Part shown: positions 45,035 to 55,211 of the stretch, piece by piece | How the letters are laid out: each line of letters opens with the position of its first letter | Numbering within the stretch: the stretch's first letter is position 1 | Source: Methylobacterium sp. J-067 | GTDB taxonomy: Bacteria; Pseudomonadota; Alphaproteobacteria; Rhizobiales; Beijerinckiaceae | Reading direction: 5' to 3' | NCBI RefSeq assembly: GCF_022829465.1 | Contig: NZ_JAKSXZ010000110.1 | Location: 372,001-436,000, forward strand | Length of the DNA: 64,000 nt | Position numbers and translations under genes: made by a program | The notes under the pieces: model-generated | What the model was told of the DNA's origin: nothing | Databases searched by the model: none | The model's input: the letters and a program-made list of their open reading frames with translations, nothing else

Positions 45035-46884
45035 GGGTTCACCCGCATCCCGATCAGGAACGTGTTGTCCCGGAAGCTGGAGAAGGCCGAGGTGCTGTCG
45101 ATATGCTGGTAGATATACGTGCCGCGCAGGGTCAGCCAGCGGTTGAAGCGGTAATCGAGCCGCGCGGTGGCCGAAAAGCCGTTATCGCGGATGGGGCTGT
45201 TCTTGTACTCGTTGTGCAGGATCGAGCCGCCGAGCACGACGGACAGGTTGCGCAGCAGATCGTGCTGCACCTCCAAGGTGGCGACCTCGGTGAGCACGCC
45301 CGCCGAGCCGGGGATGGTCGTCTCGGTGACGCCCGTCGCCGCGTTGAAGCGTACGGTGGTGAGCGGCGTCGCGGTCCAGACCAGCGTCGCGTTGACGAGG
45401 GGGGCGTCGATGTCCCGGAGGGTGCGGTCGGCGTAGCTGCGGTGCTGAATGCCGGCCGAGACCTCACCGGTCACCTGACGGGCGAGGCCGAGGGAGGCGC
45501 CCACGAGCACGCCGACGCCATCCGAATCGCGCTGGACACCCGAGGAGTCGATGCGCTGATCGTAAACGCGGGTATCGCCGATCACGTCTACGAAGGGCGA
45601 GAGGTCGGGGTTGATCTCATAGGCGGTGCGCAGGCGCAGGCTGTACTGGTTGAGGTTGCGGTCCGCCTGCCGGATCGTGCCGCCGTTGGTCAGGCGGACA
45701 TCCTCGAACTCGGAGCGGTCCACGAGGCCGCTCAGCGTCACCGAGAGGCGGTTGAAGGTTTGCGTCGCGCCGAGTGTCGCGCCGTACAGGGCAATGAGGG
45801 GGCGGCTGACGGCCGAGGCCGCCTGAAGGTTCGGCGTCGTCGTCCGCTGGGTGTCGATGAGGAAACGGCCCTGGGCATCGATCCGCAGGTCGCGGTTGGC
45901 ATCGACACGCAGGTTCACGATGCCGTCCGCCGCCGGGCGGCTCGCCATCTCGTTCTGTGGCGTTTCGAGGTAGGCGCCGCGCAGCGAGCCATCCAGCGAG
46001 CTGGACGACCAATCGCTGCGGAAATCCACCGTGCCCTCGGTGCGCAGGGCGGCCGAGCCCTTCGCGAACTGGCGGGTGGTCTGGTCCGGGTTCGAATCGT
46101 AGCCGATGCTCTGGGTGAAGGTCGGCAACACCGTGAAGGTGCCGATCCGGTAGCCGACCTGCGCGTAGGCGGGATCGGCGGCAGCGATCGGCCGCGACAG
46201 GTCGGTGCCGAGGATGAAGCCCGGCGTCAGCAGACCGAGCGCCGGGTTGGTGGCCAGCAGCGGCAGACGCGAGCCCGTGCTCGTGTAGGGCAGGGGCACG
46301 CCGACCACGGCCTCCTGCACCACGGGCGTCAGCCGGGGCGATTGCACCGAGGTCTGGGTGCTTTCCCGAATGGTCCCGCGGATGGCCGAGCCGTTGCGGC
46401 GGGACGGCGCCGCGCGGAACCGCAGGGTCGGAGAGAGTCCGCGATTGAAGACCGCCGTCGACTTGCCGCCCGTGCGTTCCCCGCTCGTCGTCACGCGGTC
46501 GTCGAGGCGGAAGGTGTTCGGGTCCTGGAAGCCCTGGCTCGTCGCGTTCGATTGGGACGCGCCCGCGCCGGATTCGCCGCCGAGTCCCGGCGTCGCCGGG
46601 GCGGTGCGGCCATCGCTGTTCGGGTTGTCGGGCAGGCGTCTGCGCAGCTGCGGCAGGCCGTTGGCGCCGGCATCGAGCCCGGAACCGGGATTGTCCGGCG
46701 CGCCCTGCACCGGGCTGATGGCGTCGAAGCGGGGCGGGGCTTGCGCGGTGGCGACGGTGGAAAGCCCGACGAAGCCGAGGGCCAGAGCAGCGCCGGCGAC
46801 CGGCACGAAGACGGCTCGCGTCGTCACGGCATCGCTGTCGGTCTTCCAGCCCCGCACTCGCCGCCCCCGTCCCGCAAAACGCAA
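45031..46884 (-). CDS. Outer-membrane beta-barrel protein (BBP2 type)
   Basis: A 617-aa exported protein. The N-terminus has a signal peptide (VFVPVAGAALALGFVGLS with cleavage after ATA/TAQA), then a Pro/Gly/Ser-rich linker (about 50-190), then a beta-barrel of alternating strands (for example QVGYRIGTFTVLPTFTQSIG and the C-terminal [14 protein letters not shown]). This resembles the BBP2/DUF2320 family of putative outer-membrane proteins. Start taken as ATG 46884; a GTG at 46827 just before the signal sequence is an alternative. A CtrA-like word lies about 52 bases upstream. Confidence 0.8.
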   Translation of the reverse strand: MRFAGRGRRVRGWKTDSDAVTTRAVFVPVAGAALALGFVGLSTVATAQAPPRFDAISPVQGAPDNPGSGLDAGANGLPQLRRRLPDNPNSDGRTAPATPGLGGESGAGASQSNATSQGFQDPNTFRLDDRVTTSGERTGGKSTAVFNRGLSPTLRFRAAPSRRNGSAIRGTIRESTQTSVQSPRLTPVVQEAVVGVPLPYTSTGSRLPLLATNPALGLLTPGFILGTDLSRPIAAADPAYAQVGYRIGTFTVLPTFTQSIGYDSNPDQTTRQFAKGSAALRTEGTVDFRSDWSSSSLDGSLRGAYLETPQNEMASRPAADGIVNLRVDANRDLRIDAQGRFLIDTQRTTTPNLQAASAVSRPLIALYGATLGATQTFNRLSVTLSGLVDRSEFEDVRLTNGGTIRQADRNLNQYSLRLRTAYEINPDLSPFVDVIGDTRVYDQRIDSSGVQRDSDGVGVLVGASLGLARQVTGEVSAGIQHRSYADRTLRDIDAPLVNATLVWTATPLTTVRFNAATGVTETTIPGSAGVLTEVATLEVQHDLLRNLSVVLGGSILHNEYKNSPIRDNGFSATARLDYRFNRWLTLRGTYIYQHIDSTSAFSSFRDNTFLIGMRVNP

Positions 46885-46935
46885 CTGAAAATCGGCCGAT
46901 AGCCGAAATGACAGCGTCGATTGCTGCCGACCATC

Positions 46936-46943
46936 ATGGTTAA
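46936..46943 (-). promoter_or_regulatory. CtrA half-site-like TTAACCAT upstream of the outer-membrane protein gene
   Basis: ATGGTTAA at 46936-46943 is TTAACCAT on the minus strand, 52 bases before the ATG at 46884. A second TTAACC-like word (GGTTAA, 46962-46967) lies 18 bases further upstream. By likeness only. Confidence 0.35.
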
Positions 46944-47072
46944 TTGGTCGTAGCAGGGTACGGTTAATGGCCAGTCAACGGCGCTAAGCCCCCGAGATCG
47001 TTCGGAGGCAATCCATCCATTGCTAACGCGGATGCCGAGAGCTTTCCCGACACGGCAATGCTGCGTTTGCCG

Positions 47073-50000
47073 TCAATTGGCCCGCGCCAGATCCGCGAGC
47101 AGGCTCGCGGCGACGGTCGCCTTCGACACCGTCAGGTCCGAGGCGGCGATGCCTTCCACCGCGTCGCGGATGCGGGCGAGCGCCGGCCCCCGCGCCTTCA
47201 CCCAGGCGGCCACCGCCTCCGGGCCGGCGCCGATATCCGCCACGACCTCGGCCGTCAATCGGCGGTGGGCCGAGGCGATGCCGGCGACCGCCCGTTCCAG
47301 GGCGATGCGGTCGAACGTGTCCGACACGGGCGCCGTCCGCGCGGCGGCGGCCAGGGCGTCGAGGCCGAATTCGCGCTCCAGGACGAAGTGGGTCGAGGCG
47401 ATCTCCTCCACCGGCCGCCCGCTCATCTCGGCGACGCGGACGATGTCCGGCGCAGAGACCAGCGCCCGCAGGCCGGCGAGGCGGCGGGCGCGGGGCTGCG
47501 CCATGCCGCGCTCGGTGAGTTCGGCCTCCCGGGCCTCGACTTCGGCACGGGCGTCCTCGCCGAGCACCTGCGGCAGTGCCGCCTCCACCGCCGCGACGCC
47601 GTCCCGGTAGCGGGCGACGATGGGCGAGAGGCCGCCCGACAGATCGAGGTTGCGGATGAACCAGACGATGCGGTTCGCCAGGACCTCCTGCACCTCGGCG
47701 TAGAGACCGAGTTGCGCCTGCCCCCCGATCCGGTTGCCGAGCCCGTCGATGGCGAGGTTCAGTTCCATCAGCCCGAAGGCGTCGCGCGTCGCCGCGTAGG
47801 CCTTGGCGATGGTGGCGGCATCCGCCCCCGTGCCGTCCACGAGACGCGTCACCAGCGAGGGGCCACCCCGGTTGACGATGATGTTGGCGAGCGCCGTCGC
47901 AATGATCTCCCGGCGCAGGCGGTGGCCCTTGATCGCGTCGGGGAAGCGCTCGCGCAGCTCCTTCGGGAAGTAACGCTGCAACTCGCGGTCGAAATACGGG
48001 TCGTTCGGCACGGCGCTCGCGAGGATCGCGTCGTGCAGGGACAGCTTCGCGTAGGCGAGAAGCACCGCGTATTCCGGCCGGGTCAGGCCCTCGCCCCGGC
48101 GCATCCGCTCGGTGAGGGTGGCATCGTCGGGCAGGTATTCCACCGACCGGTCGAGCCGGTTCTCGGCTTCCAGCGCCTGCATCGTCCGCATGGCGAAGCC
48201 GGTCTCGCCGAGCCCGCCGCGTTGGGCGAGGGACAGACTTATCGTTTGCAACTCGTTGTTGCGCAGGACGAGGTGCCCGACCTCCTCGGTCATGGCGGCG
48301 AGGAGGTCGTTGCGCGCGTCGTAGGTCAGGCGTCCGTCGCGTTCGGGGCCCATCAGGGCGATCTTGATGTTCACCTCCACGTCGGAGGTGTTCACGCCGG
48401 CCGAGTTGTCGATGGCGTCGGTGTTCAGGCGCACGCCGGAGCGGGCCGCCTCGATGCGCCCGCGCTGGGTCAGGCCGAGATTGGCGCCCTCGCCGATCAC
48501 CTTGGCGCGGAGTTCCGGGGCGGCGATGCGGATCGCATCGTTCGCCCGGTCGCCGGCATCCTCGTCGGTCTCGGTGGTGGCGCGGATGTATGTGCCGATG
48601 CCGCCGAACCAGAGCAGGTCGGCCGGCGCCTTCAGGATCGCCTGCATCAGTTCGGCAGGCGTCGCCTCGGCGCGGTCGAAGGCAAGGGCGGCGCGCACCT
48701 CCTGCGACAGGGAAATGGTTTTCAGGCTGCGGGGGAAGACGCCACCGCCGGCCGAGATCAGCGACTTGTCGTAATCGGCCCAGGAAGAGCGGCCGAGGGC
48801 GAACAGCCGCTCGCGCTCCGCGAAGCTCGTCGCGGCGTCGGGGTTCGGGTCGAGGAAGATGTCGCGGTGGTCGAAGGCCGCCACGAGGCGGATCGTCTTC
48901 GAGAGCAGCATCCCGTTGCCGAACACATCGCCCGACATGTCGCCGACGCCGACCACCGTGAACGGGTCGGACTGGGTATCCACGTCCATCTCGCGGAAGT
49001 GGCGCTTCACCGCTTCCCAGGCGCCCCGCGCCGTGATGCCCATGCCCTTGTGGTCGTAGCCCTGGCTGCCGCCGGAGGCGAAGGCATCGCCGAGCCAATG
49101 GCCCTTCTCGATGGAGATGGCGTTGGCGATGTCCGAGAAGGTCGCCGTGCCCTTGTCCGCCGCGACGACGAGATAGGCGTCGTCGGGGTCCTGCCGCACG
49201 GTGTTCGGCGGTGGGACGATCTCGCCGTCCACGATGTTGTCGGTGAGTTCGAGGAGCGTGCGGATGAAGATCCGGTAGCTCTCGGTGCCCTCCGCCATCC
49301 AGGCGGCGCGGTCGGAGGCCGGCGGCAGGCGCTTCGGGAAGAAGCCGCCCTTGGCGCCCACCGGCACGATCACCGCGTTCTTCACCTGCTGCGCCTTCAC
49401 GAGGCCCAGGATCTCGGTGCGGAAATCCTCCGGCCGGTCGGACCAGCGCAGACCGCCGCGCGCGACGTAGCCGAAGCGTAGGTGCACGCCCTCGACGCGG
49501 GGCGAATAGACGAAGATCTCGAAGAGCGGCCGGGGCAGGGGCATCCCCGAGACCTTGGCGCAGGCGAACTTGAAGCTGATCGTGCCGCGCGGGGCGCCGG
49601 CCTCGTCCACCTGGAAGAAGTTCGTGCGGATCGCCGCCTCGATCAGGTTCACGAACCGCCGCAGGATGCGGTCGTCGTCAAGGCTCGTGACCTCAGCGAG
49701 CGCCCCCTCGATCCGCGCGCGGATGTCCGCCTGCGCCGCGTCGCGGTCACCCTCGGCCGCCGGGTCGAAGCGGGCGTGGAACAGGGCGACGAGATCGCGG
49801 GTGATACCCGCGTGCCGGGCGAGCGTCCCGGCGATGTAATCCTGCCCATAGCGGATGCGCAGCTGGCGCAGGTAGCGGCCGAAGGCGCGCAACAGCGCGG
49901 CCTCGCGCCAGGGGAGGGCGGCTTCGAGGACGAGGCGGTTGTAGCCGTCCGATTCCGCGAGATCGTCGGCGATGGCGAGCATCGCCGCTTCGAGGGGCTT

Positions 50001-51908
50001 TTCCAGCGTGGACACGTCGATGGGCGCGCCGGTCGCGCGCTCGATCAGCATGTCGTGCAGCCAGACCCGGTCCGCCTCGCCCGTACCGGGCGGCTCGACG
50101 CGATAGGTCCGCTCGTTGATGACCCGGAAGCCTAGATTTTCGAGCCCTGGCACCCGGTCCGAAAGGGCGATGGCAGTGCCCCGCGAGAAGACCTTCAGGC
50201 GGATCTGCGAGGGCGGGTCCGTCTCCCGCCGGCCGATGGAGACGGCGCGGGGGTTGGTCTCGCTCAGGGCATCGAGGGTCGCGATGTCATCGACCGCCAC
50301 CTCCGGCAGGAAGTTTTCGCGGTAGGCGGCCGAGAACGCCTCGGCGTAGCGGGCGGCGAGCCCCCGTGCCCGGCCGCGCTCGGCCAGGGCCGCGCGCAAC
50401 CCGTCCGCCCAGGTGCGGACGATGGCGGCGATCCCGGCTTCCAGCGTGGCGGGGTCGCGCTCCGGCGGCGCCTCCTCCGACAGGCCGATGATGTAGTGGG
50501 TGCGCGCCAGCGGCCCTTCCGGGAAGTCCGGCTGCGCCACGGAAAGTCGACCGCCGTAGCTCTGTGCGAGGCAGGCGCCGATCTTCGCGCGGATGCCCGA
50601 GTCGTAGCGGTCCTTCGGCACGTAGACGAGGAGCGAGACGAACCGCCCGAATCGGTCGGGCCGGGACAGGACGCGGATGCGCGGCCGGTCGGCGAGGTCC
50701 ACGATGCCGAGGGCGAAGCGCGTCAGCCGCTCGATGTCGATCTGGAACAGGTCGTCGCGCGGGTAGGTCTCCAACACCGCGAGCAGGCTGCGGCCGGCAT
50801 GGCTCGTCGGGTCGAGCCCGGCGCGGGCGAGGACCGCCTCCACCTTGCGGCGGATCACCGGAACCTCGCGGGCGGGGCTGGCATAGGCCGCCGCCGTGAA
50901 CAGCCCGACGATCCGCACCTCGCCGGCGAGCTTGCCGGCGGCGGAGAACAGCTTCACGCCGATATAGTCGAGATGGTCCGACCGGCGGACGCGGCTGCGG
51001 GCGCTGGCCTTCGTGATGATGAGCGCCTGCGGCTCTTCGAGGAAGGCGAGGATCTCGGGCGTGTAATCCACGAGGCTCCCGCCCCGGCGCAGCACCGCCG
51101 TGCCGGGATCGCGCAGGACGCCGAGGCTCGTATCGGGCACGAGCGGATGCTGGTCGCCCTGGATGCCGTGTTCCTGCATCCCGAGCAGGGTGAAATGGCC
51201 ATCCGCCAGCCAGTTGAGGAAGGCGCGGGCCTCGCTGGTCTCGGCCTCCGGCAGGGGCGACGGGGTCCGCCCGTAGCTCGCCGCGAGGTCGGCGAGCCGC
51301 GCCCGCATCTTCTCGTGGTCGGCGGCGACGTGGGCGACGTCGTGGTGGACCTGGACGAGGCTCGCTTCGAGGAACTTGCGCGCCTCGCCTTCGAGGCGAT
51401 CCAGATGAATGTGGAGCAGGCTTTCGCGCGCCAGCGTGCCGTGGGCGTCGGCGGTGGTCTCGCCCACGACGCGGATCAAGCCGCCGCCCGCGTCGCGCTC
51501 GACGCCGAGGATCGGGTGGGCGACGAGTTGCGCCGTCAATCCGTGGAAGGTCAGCGCCGCCAGCGTCGAATCGAGGAGGAAGGGGCGGTTGTCGTTGACG
51601 ATCTCCAGCACCGTCACGTCCCGCTGTTTGCCGTCGCGGGGGAGCGTGAGATCGGTGAGACGCAGCCGCGCCGGATCGCCCGGATGGCGGGGGGCGGCGA
51701 GGAACTCCCGCGCGCGGCCCGCGAGGTCGGCCAAGGCGTCGGCCGGGTAGGGCGACAGATCCTCCGGCGGGACGCGGCCGAACAGGTCGCGCACGAAGCC
51801 GCCGGGCCCGCCCTGGCCTGTTACGAGATCGGCGGCTGCATCGATGAGCCCCGTCCGGGCGCTGCGCTCCTCGTGCGAGGAGAGGGCGGTGGCGGTTTCG
51901 AGGGTCAT
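47073..51908 (-). CDS. gdhB: NAD-specific glutamate dehydrogenase, 180-kDa class
   Basis: A 1611-aa NAD-dependent glutamate dehydrogenase of the large class. It deaminates glutamate to 2-oxoglutarate. The N-terminal two thirds hold the regulatory ACT-like and helical regions (FLNWLADGHFTLLGMQEHGI; YTPEILAFLEEPQALIITKA). The catalytic segment has RWSDRPEDFRTEILGLVKAQ, VPVGAKGGFFPKRLP with the catalytic Lys, and VVGVGDMSGDVFGNGMLLSK. Start ATG at 51908 (MTLETATALSS) with GGGAG 8 bases upstream. Length is normal. The large opposite-strand frames are shadows. Stands alone. Confidence 0.93.
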   Translation of the reverse strand: MTLETATALSSHEERSARTGLIDAAADLVTGQGGPGGFVRDLFGRVPPEDLSPYPADALADLAGRAREFLAAPRHPGDPARLRLTDLTLPRDGKQRDVTVLEIVNDNRPFLLDSTLAALTFHGLTAQLVAHPILGVERDAGGGLIRVVGETTADAHGTLARESLLHIHLDRLEGEARKFLEASLVQVHHDVAHVAADHEKMRARLADLAASYGRTPSPLPEAETSEARAFLNWLADGHFTLLGMQEHGIQGDQHPLVPDTSLGVLRDPGTAVLRRGGSLVDYTPEILAFLEEPQALIITKASARSRVRRSDHLDYIGVKLFSAAGKLAGEVRIVGLFTAAAYASPAREVPVIRRKVEAVLARAGLDPTSHAGRSLLAVLETYPRDDLFQIDIERLTRFALGIVDLADRPRIRVLSRPDRFGRFVSLLVYVPKDRYDSGIRAKIGACLAQSYGGRLSVAQPDFPEGPLARTHYIIGLSEEAPPERDPATLEAGIAAIVRTWADGLRAALAERGRARGLAARYAEAFSAAYRENFLPEVAVDDIATLDALSETNPRAVSIGRRETDPPSQIRLKVFSRGTAIALSDRVPGLENLGFRVINERTYRVEPPGTGEADRVWLHDMLIERATGAPIDVSTLEKPLEAAMLAIADDLAESDGYNRLVLEAALPWREAALLRAFGRYLRQLRIRYGQDYIAGTLARHAGITRDLVALFHARFDPAAEGDRDAAQADIRARIEGALAEVTSLDDDRILRRFVNLIEAAIRTNFFQVDEAGAPRGTISFKFACAKVSGMPLPRPLFEIFVYSPRVEGVHLRFGYVARGGLRWSDRPEDFRTEILGLVKAQQVKNAVIVPVGAKGGFFPKRLPPASDRAAWMAEGTESYRIFIRTLLELTDNIVDGEIVPPPNTVRQDPDDAYLVVAADKGTATFSDIANAISIEKGHWLGDAFASGGSQGYDHKGMGITARGAWEAVKRHFREMDVDTQSDPFTVVGVGDMSGDVFGNGMLLSKTIRLVAAFDHRDIFLDPNPDAATSFAERERLFALGRSSWADYDKSLISAGGGVFPRSLKTISLSQEVRAALAFDRAEATPAELMQAILKAPADLLWFGGIGTYIRATTETDEDAGDRANDAIRIAAPELRAKVIGEGANLGLTQRGRIEAARSGVRLNTDAIDNSAGVNTSDVEVNIKIALMGPERDGRLTYDARNDLLAAMTEEVGHLVLRNNELQTISLSLAQRGGLGETGFAMRTMQALEAENRLDRSVEYLPDDATLTERMRRGEGLTRPEYAVLLAYAKLSLHDAILASAVPNDPYFDRELQRYFPKELRERFPDAIKGHRLRREIIATALANIIVNRGGPSLVTRLVDGTGADAATIAKAYAATRDAFGLMELNLAIDGLGNRIGGQAQLGLYAEVQEVLANRIVWFIRNLDLSGGLSPIVARYRDGVAAVEAALPQVLGEDARAEVEAREAELTERGMAQPRARRLAGLRALVSAPDIVRVAEMSGRPVEEIASTHFVLEREFGLDALAAAARTAPVSDTFDRIALERAVAGIASAHRRLTAEVVADIGAGPEAVAAWVKARGPALARIRDAVEGIAASDLTVSKATVAASLLADLARAN

Positions 51909-52037
51909 GCGAGTCTCCCGTACCGGGTTTGCAGACGGTTTGAGCGTTATCAGAGCCGTTCAGCGAGTCGATGACACCCGTCAGGGCGGGGGAGTCGATC
52001 ACGACGATCCGTCACCCGCTTGCTCGGCGGCAGATAG

Positions 52038-52049
52038 GTGCATATACAC
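52038..52049. promoter_or_regulatory. Near-palindrome before the MarR gene
   Basis: GTGCATATACAC at 52038-52049 is palindromic except at one position pair and lies just before the ATG at 52056. It could be the regulator's own operator; an upstream in-frame GTG here would place it inside the coding region. Confidence 0.25.
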
Positions 52050-52055
52050 GCATCC

Positions 52056-52475
52056 ATGAGCGCGCCGCCGGCCCTGGAGCGAGATGTCTGCACCTGCGGC
52101 GCGCTGCGTCGGGCGGCCCGTGCCGCCACGGCCCTCTACGATCAGGCCCTGAAGCCGACCGGGCTGCGGGTTACGCAATACGCCATCCTGAGGATCCTCG
52201 ACCGCTGCGGGCCGCTGCCCGTCACCCGGCTGGCCGCCGAGGCGGACCTCGAACGCACCACCATGGCGCGCAACCTCGACCCGTTGGAGCGGCGCGGCCT
52301 CGTGCGCGTCGGCACGGGGGAGAACGACGCGCGCAGCCGCCTGGCCGAACTGACGGAAGCCGGCCGCGCCACCCTTGCGGAGGCAACGCCGCATTGGCAG
52401 GCGGCGCAGGAGCAACTGGCGCAGCGGGTCGATCCCGATACGGTGCGGTCGCTGGCCGAAGCGTTGCGCGCATGA
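52056..52475 (+). CDS. MarR family transcriptional regulator
   Basis: A 139-aa winged-helix regulator. TGLRVTQYAILRILDRCGPL, VTRLAAEADLERTTMARNLD and the wing RRGLVRVGTGENDARSRLAEL fit MarR. Cys in DVCTCGALRRA near the N-terminus could be redox-sensing, as in some family members, but this is speculative. Start ATG 52056 (MSAPPALERD). It precedes an MFS transporter by 19 bases and probably controls it in response to a small ligand. Confidence 0.88.
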   Translation: MSAPPALERDVCTCGALRRAARAATALYDQALKPTGLRVTQYAILRILDRCGPLPVTRLAAEADLERTTMARNLDPLERRGLVRVGTGENDARSRLAELTEAGRATLAEATPHWQAAQEQLAQRVDPDTVRSLAEALRA

Positions 52476-52494
52476 GCGCGGGAGACCCGAACCC

Positions 52495-53784
52495 ATGACC
52501 TCTTCCGCCGAGATCCGGCCGGCCCCACGGTTCCATTACGCCTGGGTGATCGCGGCGGTGACGTTCGTCGTCCTCCTCGTCGGCGCCGGGGTGCGCGCGA
52601 CGCCGGGCGTGCTCATCGTGCCCTGGGAAAAGGAGTTCGGCTGGAGCGCGGCGACGATCGGTATCGCCATCGCGATCAACATCTTCCTCTACGGGATGAT
52701 CGGCCCCTTCGCGGTGGCGATCATCGAGCGGTTCGGCCTGCGCGCCTCGGTCTGCAGCGCGCTGCTCGTCCTCGCGGTCGGCACCAGCGCCACCAGCCTG
52801 ATGCAGACGCCCTGGCAGATGATGCTCCTCTGGGGCCTCGTCGTCGGCTCGGGCTCCGGCATGGTCGCCAACGTGCTCGGCGCCACGGTGGCCGGGCGCT
52901 GGTTCGGCCAGCGCCGGGGCCTCGTCCTCGGCCTGTTGACGGCGAGCAGCGCCACGGGCCAGCTCGTGTTCCTGCCGCTGCTCGCGCACCTCGCCGTCGA
53001 TCACGGCTGGCGGACGGTGTCCTTCACCGTCGCGGGGGCGACCCTCGTCCTCGTGCCCCTGGTTTGGCTGCTGCTGCGCGACCGCCCGTCGGATCTCGGC
53101 TTGCCGCGCTACGGCGAAACGGCGCTCCAGCCGGTTCCGGTACTCACCGAGAACCCGGCCAAGCGGGCGCTGCGTGGCCTCGCCATGGGCGTGCGCTCGA
53201 AGGATTTCTGGCTGCTGGCCGGCACGTTCTTCATCTGCGGCGCCTCGACCAACGGCCTCGTCGGCACGCACCTGATCCCGGCCTGTTTCGATCACGGCAT
53301 CCCGGAAGTCACCGCCGCCGGCCTGCTGGCGTTGATGGGCATCTGCGACCTCGTCGGCACCACGGCCTCCGGCTGGCTCACCGACCGGTTCGACTCGCGC
53401 AAGCTGCTGGCGTGGTACTATGCCCTGCGCGGCCTCTCGCTGATCTTCCTGCCCTACTCGTTCGATCTCAACTTCTACGGCCTGTCGCTCTTCGCGGTGT
53501 TCTACGGGCTCGACTGGATCGCCACGGTGCCGCCCACGGTGAACCTCGCGGGCAAGGCGTTCGGCGAGGGCAACGCCGCGCTGATGTTCGGCTGGATCGC
53601 CGCCGCGCACCAGATCGGCGCGGCCTCGGCGGCGTGGCTCGCGGGCGTGGCCCGCACCGGCAGCGGAACCTACACCCAGGCCTTCGTGGCGGCAGGCATC
53701 CTCTGCCTCGTGGCGGCGATGATGTCCCTGTTCGTCGGGCGCCGGCCCGAGGCCGAAGTCGGGATGCACCCGCAGCCGGCCTGA
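52495..53784 (+). CDS. MFS transporter, oxalate/formate or monocarboxylate antiporter-like
   Basis: A 429-aa transporter with 12 transmembrane segments. HYAWVIAAVTFVVLLVGAGV and VLIVPWEKEFGWSAATIGI near the start, RWFGQRRGLVLGLLTASSAT in the middle and GWLTDRFDSRKLLAWYYAL are typical of the OFA/MCT-like branch. Start ATG 52495 with GGGAGA 8 bases upstream. Likely co-transcribed with the MarR gene. Substrate unknown. Confidence 0.85.
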   Translation: MTSSAEIRPAPRFHYAWVIAAVTFVVLLVGAGVRATPGVLIVPWEKEFGWSAATIGIAIAINIFLYGMIGPFAVAIIERFGLRASVCSALLVLAVGTSATSLMQTPWQMMLLWGLVVGSGSGMVANVLGATVAGRWFGQRRGLVLGLLTASSATGQLVFLPLLAHLAVDHGWRTVSFTVAGATLVLVPLVWLLLRDRPSDLGLPRYGETALQPVPVLTENPAKRALRGLAMGVRSKDFWLLAGTFFICGASTNGLVGTHLIPACFDHGIPEVTAAGLLALMGICDLVGTTASGWLTDRFDSRKLLAWYYALRGLSLIFLPYSFDLNFYGLSLFAVFYGLDWIATVPPTVNLAGKAFGEGNAALMFGWIAAAHQIGAASAAWLAGVARTGSGTYTQAFVAAGILCLVAAMMSLFVGRRPEAEVGMHPQPA

Positions 53785-53871
53785 ACTGCGGCCCGCGCGG
53801 GGCGATGAGCGTTAGAAGGATACGCGCCGGGGCGGCCAGCCGCCCGGCCTTCCTGTTTCGCGAGTCGCTCC

Positions 53872-55134
53872 TTGTCCGATGCCCTTCCGACCGTGAAGGC
53901 CGCCGAAACCCGCCGCGCCTGGGTGGGGCCCGGCTTCACAGAGTTCGTCGCCATCGTCGCCCTGATGATGGCGGTGACGGCGATCTCCATCGATAATCTG
54001 CTGCCGGCCTTTCCGGCCATCGAGACGCGGTTCGGCGTCACCGATCCGAACCACCTCCAGCTCCTCGTCTACGTCTACATGCTCGGCTTCGGGCCGGCGC
54101 AGATCGTCTACGGCCCGCTCTCGGACGCCCTCGGGCGGCGCCCGGTGCTGATGGCGAGCCTCGGCGTCTACGTCGCGGGCTGCGTCCTCGCCATGCTGGC
54201 GCCGAGCTTCGGCTGGCTGCTCGTGGCGCGGGTCATCCAGGGGATGGGCGCGGCGGGCGGGCGCGTCCTCTCCACCGCCATCGTGCGCGACCGCTTCGCC
54301 GGGCGCGAGATGGCGAGCGTGATGTCGCTCATCATGATGGTGTTCCTGATCGTGCCGATGATCGCCCCGGCCATCGGCGGCGCGATGCTGGCGTTCGGCT
54401 CGTGGGTCTACGTCTTCATCTCGATGCTGATCCTCGCCTTCATCGTGACGGCGTGGTTTGGCTGGCGGATGCCGGAAACCCTCCACCCGGAATATCGCCG
54501 CCCGCTCTCGCTCAAGGCGACGGCGCAGGCGGTGCGGCTCACGCTCTCGACCCGCGTCGCGGTCGGCTACGCGACGGCCCTGGGCCTGCTGACCGGCTGC
54601 ATCATGGGCTATGTCGGCTCGGCGCAGCAGGTGTTCGACACGGGGCTCTACAAGCTCGGACCGCTCTTTCCCGTGGCCTTCGGCCTCGTGGCGGGCGCCA
54701 TGGGCGCGGCGACGCTCATCAACGCCCGCGTCGTGCGCCGGCTCGGGATGCGGACGCTCTCGCAGGCCGGGACGATCGCCTTCACGATCGTCGGGCTGGG
54801 GCAGGTGGCGCTCGGCTTCGCCTATGGCGGGCATCCGCCGCTCGCCCTGTTCCTCGGCGTGCTGGCGGCGAACCAGTTCCTCATCAGCTTCGCCATGCCG
54901 AACTTCAACGCCCTGGCGCTCGAACCCCTCGGCGCGGTGGCGGGCACGGCCTCGTCGTTCCTCGGCTGCTACACCACAATCCTCGGTGCCCTGTGCGGCT
55001 ACCTGATCGGCCACGCCTTCGACGGCACCGTGATGCCCATCGGCATCGGCTATGCCACCCTCGGCGGCCTCGCCCTCCTCGTGGTCGCGTGGACGGAGCG
55101 CGGGCGCCTGTTCGCGCCCGGGTCATCCACCTGA
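53872..55134 (+). CDS. MFS multidrug efflux transporter, Bcr/CflA type
   Basis: A 420-aa 12-helix transporter. MAVTAISIDNLLPAFPAIET is the Bcr/CflA N-terminal block, followed by YMLGFGPAQIVYGPLSDALG RRP and FVLARVIQGMGAAGG-like segments (seen as LLVARVIQGMGAAGGRVLST). Such proteins export drugs and dipeptides by proton antiport. Start TTG at 53872 (SDALPTVKAAE). Same direction as the preceding MFS gene. Confidence 0.85.
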   Translation: MSDALPTVKAAETRRAWVGPGFTEFVAIVALMMAVTAISIDNLLPAFPAIETRFGVTDPNHLQLLVYVYMLGFGPAQIVYGPLSDALGRRPVLMASLGVYVAGCVLAMLAPSFGWLLVARVIQGMGAAGGRVLSTAIVRDRFAGREMASVMSLIMMVFLIVPMIAPAIGGAMLAFGSWVYVFISMLILAFIVTAWFGWRMPETLHPEYRRPLSLKATAQAVRLTLSTRVAVGYATALGLLTGCIMGYVGSAQQVFDTGLYKLGPLFPVAFGLVAGAMGAATLINARVVRRLGMRTLSQAGTIAFTIVGLGQVALGFAYGGHPPLALFLGVLAANQFLISFAMPNFNALALEPLGAVAGTASSFLGCYTTILGALCGYLIGHAFDGTVMPIGIGYATLGGLALLVVAWTERGRLFAPGSST

Positions 55135-55211
55135 TTCACGGTTGCGCTTAACGGGGCGTTCAATCGAAGCCGCGAGTCTGAGGGACTTCCTCGCGCCCCG
55201 GACTGAACCCC

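Noticed and set aside
47058..49481. An 807-residue plus-strand frame opposite the glutamate dehydrogenase gene
   Set aside because: Shadow frame; the minus strand encodes the whole 1611-residue dehydrogenase.
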